Positions 42,653-45,818 of a stretch of 45,818 nucleotides of DNA are shown one piece after another (position 1 is the stretch's first letter; the number at the start of each line of letters is the position of its first letter). The position numbers were made by a program, and so were the translations under genes. Origin of the DNA: Algibacillus agarilyticus. GTDB lineage: Bacteria; Pseudomonadota; Gammaproteobacteria; Enterobacterales; Alteromonadaceae. Location of the stretch: positions 79,847 to 125,664 of the forward strand of contig NZ_QMED01000013.1 of assembly GCF_003286125.1 (NCBI RefSeq), in the 5' to 3' direction. The notes under the pieces are model-generated. The model did no database searches. It had not been told where the DNA came from and saw nothing but the letters and a program-made list of their open reading frames with translations.

Positions 42653-44980
42653 ATGTTGTTGTGTCGTGATTTTTTTTCATTACGGTTATGTGTTTTTTTA
42701 ATACTGCTGCTTATATCGAGCGTGAGTTTTTCAAATGAAAACCATCAACTGAGCCATCAAAAAATAGCGCCCACTGTGGATGGTTTTATTAACGAAGCAC
42801 AATGGCGCAACGCAACTGTTTTAGACTTAAATTATGATGATGTGCCGGGTAAAGGGCAGCCAGCGCCGGTTAAAACTACGGCTTATGTGTATGAAGATGG
42901 CCAGAGTTTGCATGTGGCTTTGTATGCATATACTGACAATACCGACCAATTGAGAGCGCATTTGTCGGCTAGAGATAAAGCAAGAGCCGATGACTTATTA
43001 GGTATTGTTATCGATACGTTTAATGATGAACGTAATGCTTATGAGTTTTTTGTTAATCCGCTGGGCGTGCAAATTGATGCCCGTATGACAGATAATCGAG
43101 GCTGGAAAGCGAATGATAGTTGGAATGCAACTTGGCACAGTGCAGCTCAAATTGTTGAAGATGGTTGGACGGCTGAGTTGAGTATTCCTTTAAAAATACT
43201 ACGTTTTGCCGATACGCAAGGTTTGCAAACTTGGGGCTTGGCTGTTTACCGGTCTTATCAAGGTGAGTCGCAGCAGTGGTTAACTAACTTTAAGCGTGAT
43301 AATCAGCAAAATTGTAACTTATGTCAGTTTAGTAAAGTGACGGGCTTTAAGGATGTAAAGCAAAGTAATAATTTGCAATTCATTCCGGGGGTGACTTATA
43401 CGTATCATCAAGAAAAAGCGGATTCAACCATAAATGACGAATGGTCAGGCAGTGGTAAGCTCGATGCTAGCCTTGATATGAGTTGGGCACCCACTGAAAA
43501 CAGCACGCTTAATGCCACGCTTAATCCTGATTTTTCTCAAGTTGAAGCTGATACTGCGCAGTTGGATATTAATAGCCCACATACGTTGTCGGTGGCTGAA
43601 AAAAGAACGTTCTTTTTGGATGGTGCTGAGTATCTCACGACTGACTTATTAAATTTAGTGCATACACGTAATATTACATCGCCTGAATATGGTTTGAAAT
43701 ACAGCGGTAAAAGTGGTGAAAAAAGCTACGGCGTTTTAGTGGCAAATGATCAAGAAACCCGTTTTGTCTTGCCACGTAATCAAAGCTCTGAGATAACCTC
43801 GTTACCAAGCAATGCTAAACCAAGTGATCTTGTTATTGCTCGTTATAAACAAGATTTAGGTGAAAAAAGCAGTTTAGGTGTTTTATACACCGACAGAAAA
43901 AATACCGGTTATCGAAATACGGTTTTGTCGGTAGACGGCAAGGCCGCTTTGTCTGGCGCGAATATGTTGCATTTTCAGTGGGCTCATACCAAAAGTAAAA
44001 ACCCGCTGAGTTTGCAAAATGATCATAATTTAAAAGAAGATCAGCAAGGTAATGCGTTGTCGGTTAACTTTAATCGTGACCTGTATCGTTATACTGTTAG
44101 TGCCGCTTATCAAAATGTTGAAAAAGAATTTAGATCTGATTTAGGGTTTATTACTCAGGCTGACTATATTGGCAAGCAATTGAACGGCAGTATTAAATTT
44201 TATGGTCAATCGGATACGTGGTTTAAAAATGGCTCAACTTCTGCTGGATATCATCAAAAAAAGGATCGTGATGGTCAGTTACTCGAAGAAAAAAATTCGT
44301 TGTCGGGCTATGTCGCCGGTAAATATCATTCAAATACGACTTTAACATTTGATAAAAAAACGCAGCGGTTAATCGATGGCTTTAGTGATACCCAAACGTA
44401 TTTTAAGTTAAATCAGGTTAATCTTAATGCAAAATTTCAACCGATATCGGATGTTAAGCTGACTTTTTTGGCAACAAAAGGTGATGCTATTGATTACCAT
44501 AATGAGCAACGAGGCCAGCTACAACGGGTTAAAGCCGAAGCTGATTTATATTTAGGTTCTCAGTTAAATATTAAATTTTCACATGAATATCGAGCGATAA
44601 ATGCCGAGCGTACTCAGCATTTAATTGAGGGCCAATGGCGCGCATTTGATGCCGGTAATATATTTAAGGCCACACAAAATGATGTGCGAATTAGTTATCA
44701 ATTTAATACCAAAATGCAACTTAAGCTGATTAGTCAATATACTCAGGTTGATCGAAACACGGCGTTGTATCGTGCTAATTATGATAATAACCCGGACAAT
44801 GATATTTATGCGGCTAAAAAAACAATTGGCAATCAATTGGTTTTCTCTTATAAATTTAATGCCGAAAGTTTGTTTTATCTTGGTTATTCAGACCAGGGAG
44901 CAAACGAGCCTATGCTGGATGCGTTAGAAATTAATGACCGTCGTGTGTTTTCTAAATTTAGTTATGCGTGGCGTAATTAA
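42653..44980 (+). CDS. DUF5916 outer-membrane protein with N-terminal CBM9-like domain
   Basis: 775 aa from ATG 42653, chosen because GGAG lies seven bases upstream; the frame opens 18 codons earlier. A signal peptide (LRLCVFLILLLISSVSFS) is followed by a CBM9-like domain at about residues 35-210 (APTVDGFINEAQWRNAT, VDTFNDERNAYEFFVNPLGVQID, GWTAELSIPLKILRF). The DUF5916 portion (PGVTYTYHQ, LNATLNPDFSQVEADTAQ, EKRTFFLDGAEYL) leads to a long C-terminus of alternating strands ending RVFSKFSYAWRN, which fits a beta-barrel. Its role is unknown; the carbohydrate-binding part suggests handling of glycans at the surface. Divergent from the winged-helix regulator. Confidence 0.88.
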   Translation: MLLCRDFFSLRLCVFLILLLISSVSFSNENHQLSHQKIAPTVDGFINEAQWRNATVLDLNYDDVPGKGQPAPVKTTAYVYEDGQSLHVALYAYTDNTDQLRAHLSARDKARADDLLGIVIDTFNDERNAYEFFVNPLGVQIDARMTDNRGWKANDSWNATWHSAAQIVEDGWTAELSIPLKILRFADTQGLQTWGLAVYRSYQGESQQWLTNFKRDNQQNCNLCQFSKVTGFKDVKQSNNLQFIPGVTYTYHQEKADSTINDEWSGSGKLDASLDMSWAPTENSTLNATLNPDFSQVEADTAQLDINSPHTLSVAEKRTFFLDGAEYLTTDLLNLVHTRNITSPEYGLKYSGKSGEKSYGVLVANDQETRFVLPRNQSSEITSLPSNAKPSDLVIARYKQDLGEKSSLGVLYTDRKNTGYRNTVLSVDGKAALSGANMLHFQWAHTKSKNPLSLQNDHNLKEDQQGNALSVNFNRDLYRYTVSAAYQNVEKEFRSDLGFITQADYIGKQLNGSIKFYGQSDTWFKNGSTSAGYHQKKDRDGQLLEEKNSLSGYVAGKYHSNTTLTFDKKTQRLIDGFSDTQTYFKLNQVNLNAKFQPISDVKLTFLATKGDAIDYHNEQRGQLQRVKAEADLYLGSQLNIKFSHEYRAINAERTQHLIEGQWRAFDAGNIFKATQNDVRISYQFNTKMQLKLISQYTQVDRNTALYRANYDNNPDNDIYAAKKTIGNQLVFSYKFNAESLFYLGYSDQGANEPMLDALEINDRRVFSKFSYAWRN

Positions 44981-45044
44981 TCGCGTTTAGTTAGGCTGAT
45001 TATATTTTATTTAACGGCATGTTTTGTATGAATTGACGTAAAAT

Positions 45045-45099
45045 ATTAAATAGCACACGCCCAATGGTTATCCATTTCATTTAGCGTGTGCTATTTAAT
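45045..45099. terminator. Long hairpin between convergent genes
   Basis: A 16-bp perfect inverted repeat, ATTAAATAGCACACGC (45045-45060) and its complement (45084-45099), with an inner AATGG-TTAT-CCATT hairpin in the loop. It lies between the stop codons of the DUF5916 and PepSY genes. T tracts are weak, so it may be a bidirectional terminator or a mobile-repeat remnant. Confidence 0.65.
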
Positions 45100-45126
45100 G
45101 TGTGCATTTAGCATGATTTTTTAGCG

Positions 45127-45818
45127 TTAGCGTTTTACTTTTTTGCGGCCATTGAGCTTTAAACGTAAACCAAATACGGTGAGCACAAAGGCTAAACCGA
45201 GAAAAAATACCATAATATAATCACGTTGGGTGCGACCGGTTAGCGGAACTAAAAATCCCCATTTATGTAACATTGAAAAAGACAATGATTCAAGTCGACT
45301 GCTGGCGTTGTTGTGATCGGCTAGTACGCCACTTTGCGTATCGATAAACAGTTGGCTTTTTTGAGCATCGTTTAGTGTCACTCGCCAAACCGGCAAGCGT
45401 TTATTCCTAAAGTCGTAACCCATACCAAAATGTCTCACCTGTTCTGCAATTATCTCATTGTTATTGGTTTGCGCTTTTGATGCATCAGGGCGGTATGTTT
45501 TAGCTAACCAAATCGCATAGTCTTTATCATTGAAGGTGGAGAGCGCGTGGCCAGTTGTTGCATCAAAGTAGGCTACCGTGGCTTCGCTGTTTAAACCCTT
45601 ATATTTATGATTTTTGTTGGCGTTTTTAGGTAGGTCGGCTTGATAAGATAAGCGTAAAATAGGGCCGCTTGGGCTATTTAAAATCGCTAAGCCATTGATA
45701 GCTTTTTTATGCTTTTTTTCGTCTGTACCTTTATGTACATCTATGTGTGCATCTTTGTCTGCACCTTTGTGTATTTGTTGCTGTATTTGGCTTAGCACTT
45801 GCTGCAACGCGGTTGCTG
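45127..45818 (-). CDS. PepSY-domain membrane protein, C-terminal part (runs off window)
   Basis: The frame stays open to the last base, so the N-terminus lies outside. The visible part has a PepSY-like segment (EATVAYFDATTGHALSTFND) and a second one (LPVWRVTLNDAQKSQLFIDTQSGVLADHNN). A conserved HKWGFLVPL follows, then a C-terminal helix (IMVFFLGLAFVLTVFGLRL) with a basic tail, the layout of PepSY-associated TM proteins, often linked to iron-siderophore reduction or peptidase inhibition. Near the window edge it has a Lys/His/Asp-rich imperfect repeat (HKGADKDAHIDVHKGTDEKK), unusual for the family and possibly metal-binding. Confidence 0.8.
   Translation of the reverse strand, partial: ATALQQVLSQIQQQIHKGADKDAHIDVHKGTDEKKHKKAINGLAILNSPSGPILRLSYQADLPKNANKNHKYKGLNSEATVAYFDATTGHALSTFNDKDYAIWLAKTYRPDASKAQTNNNEIIAEQVRHFGMGYDFRNKRLPVWRVTLNDAQKSQLFIDTQSGVLADHNNASSRLESLSFSMLHKWGFLVPLTGRTQRDYIMVFFLGLAFVLTVFGLRLKLNGRKKVKR

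Noticed and set aside
1-45818. tRNA, rRNA or prophage region
   Set aside because: I saw no tRNA or rRNA sequence and no phage structural or integrase genes on either strand.

Overview
The window looks like a chromosomal segment of a marine gammaproteobacterium of the order Alteromonadales. The basis is the gene order rhlB-gppA divergent from trxA-rho, an argininosuccinate lyase fused to an N-acetylglutamate synthase domain (known from Moritella, Vibrio and Alteromonadales relatives), the AT-rich sequence, and a secreted alginate lyase. I cannot name the genus; an algal-polysaccharide degrader of the Catenovulum/Paraglaciecola type would fit.

Layout. 1-584: end of a miniature inverted-repeat element (MITE) with a second MITE nested in it. 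621-5321: gppA and rhlB (minus), trxA and rho (plus). 5423-11963: a small unknown gene, then the arginine operon argC-argB-argF-argG-argH(A) on the minus strand. 12187-14103: metB and metJ, divergent, with a MetJ-type operator just downstream of the metB -10 box. 14104-14676: a mosaic MITE that fills the gap between the stop codons of metJ and of a hybrid histidine kinase. 14676-18319: that kinase and a co-transcribed periplasmic solute-binding protein, flanked by inverted copies of another small element. 18863-25712: the ilvGMEDA operon behind an ilvL-type leader peptide and attenuator.

26213-36108 is the accessory part: a PL7 alginate lyase with two carbohydrate-binding modules, an unknown exported protein, a GIY-YIG/DUF4357 protein, a Fic protein with a four-half-site operator, a large lipoprotein joining CBM6 to a dihaem oxidoreductase, a complete MITE, and a GNAT acetyltransferase. 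Two 138-bp imperfect hairpin repeats, resembling integron attC sites, lie directly upstream of the GIY-YIG and GNAT genes. 36224-45818 holds a 7TM-DISM diguanylate cyclase, a GFA-family protein, three late cobalamin genes (cobC, cbiB, threonine-phosphate decarboxylase), a membrane-bound winged-helix regulator, a divergent DUF5916 outer-membrane protein, and the C-terminal part of a PepSY protein.

How it fits together. The housekeeping half makes arginine, methionine and the branched-chain amino acids, each unit with a visible control element (ARG boxes, Met box, attenuator). The accessory half suggests use of algal polysaccharide plus signalling. The most striking non-coding signal is a nine-copy ATTAG array with 10-11 bp spacing between the winged-helix regulator and the DUF5916 gene, which looks like a helically phased operator. 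Next come the MITE families, whose hairpins keep the apex but vary the stem, and an ARG-box pair that lies upstream of a terminator rather than directly at argC.
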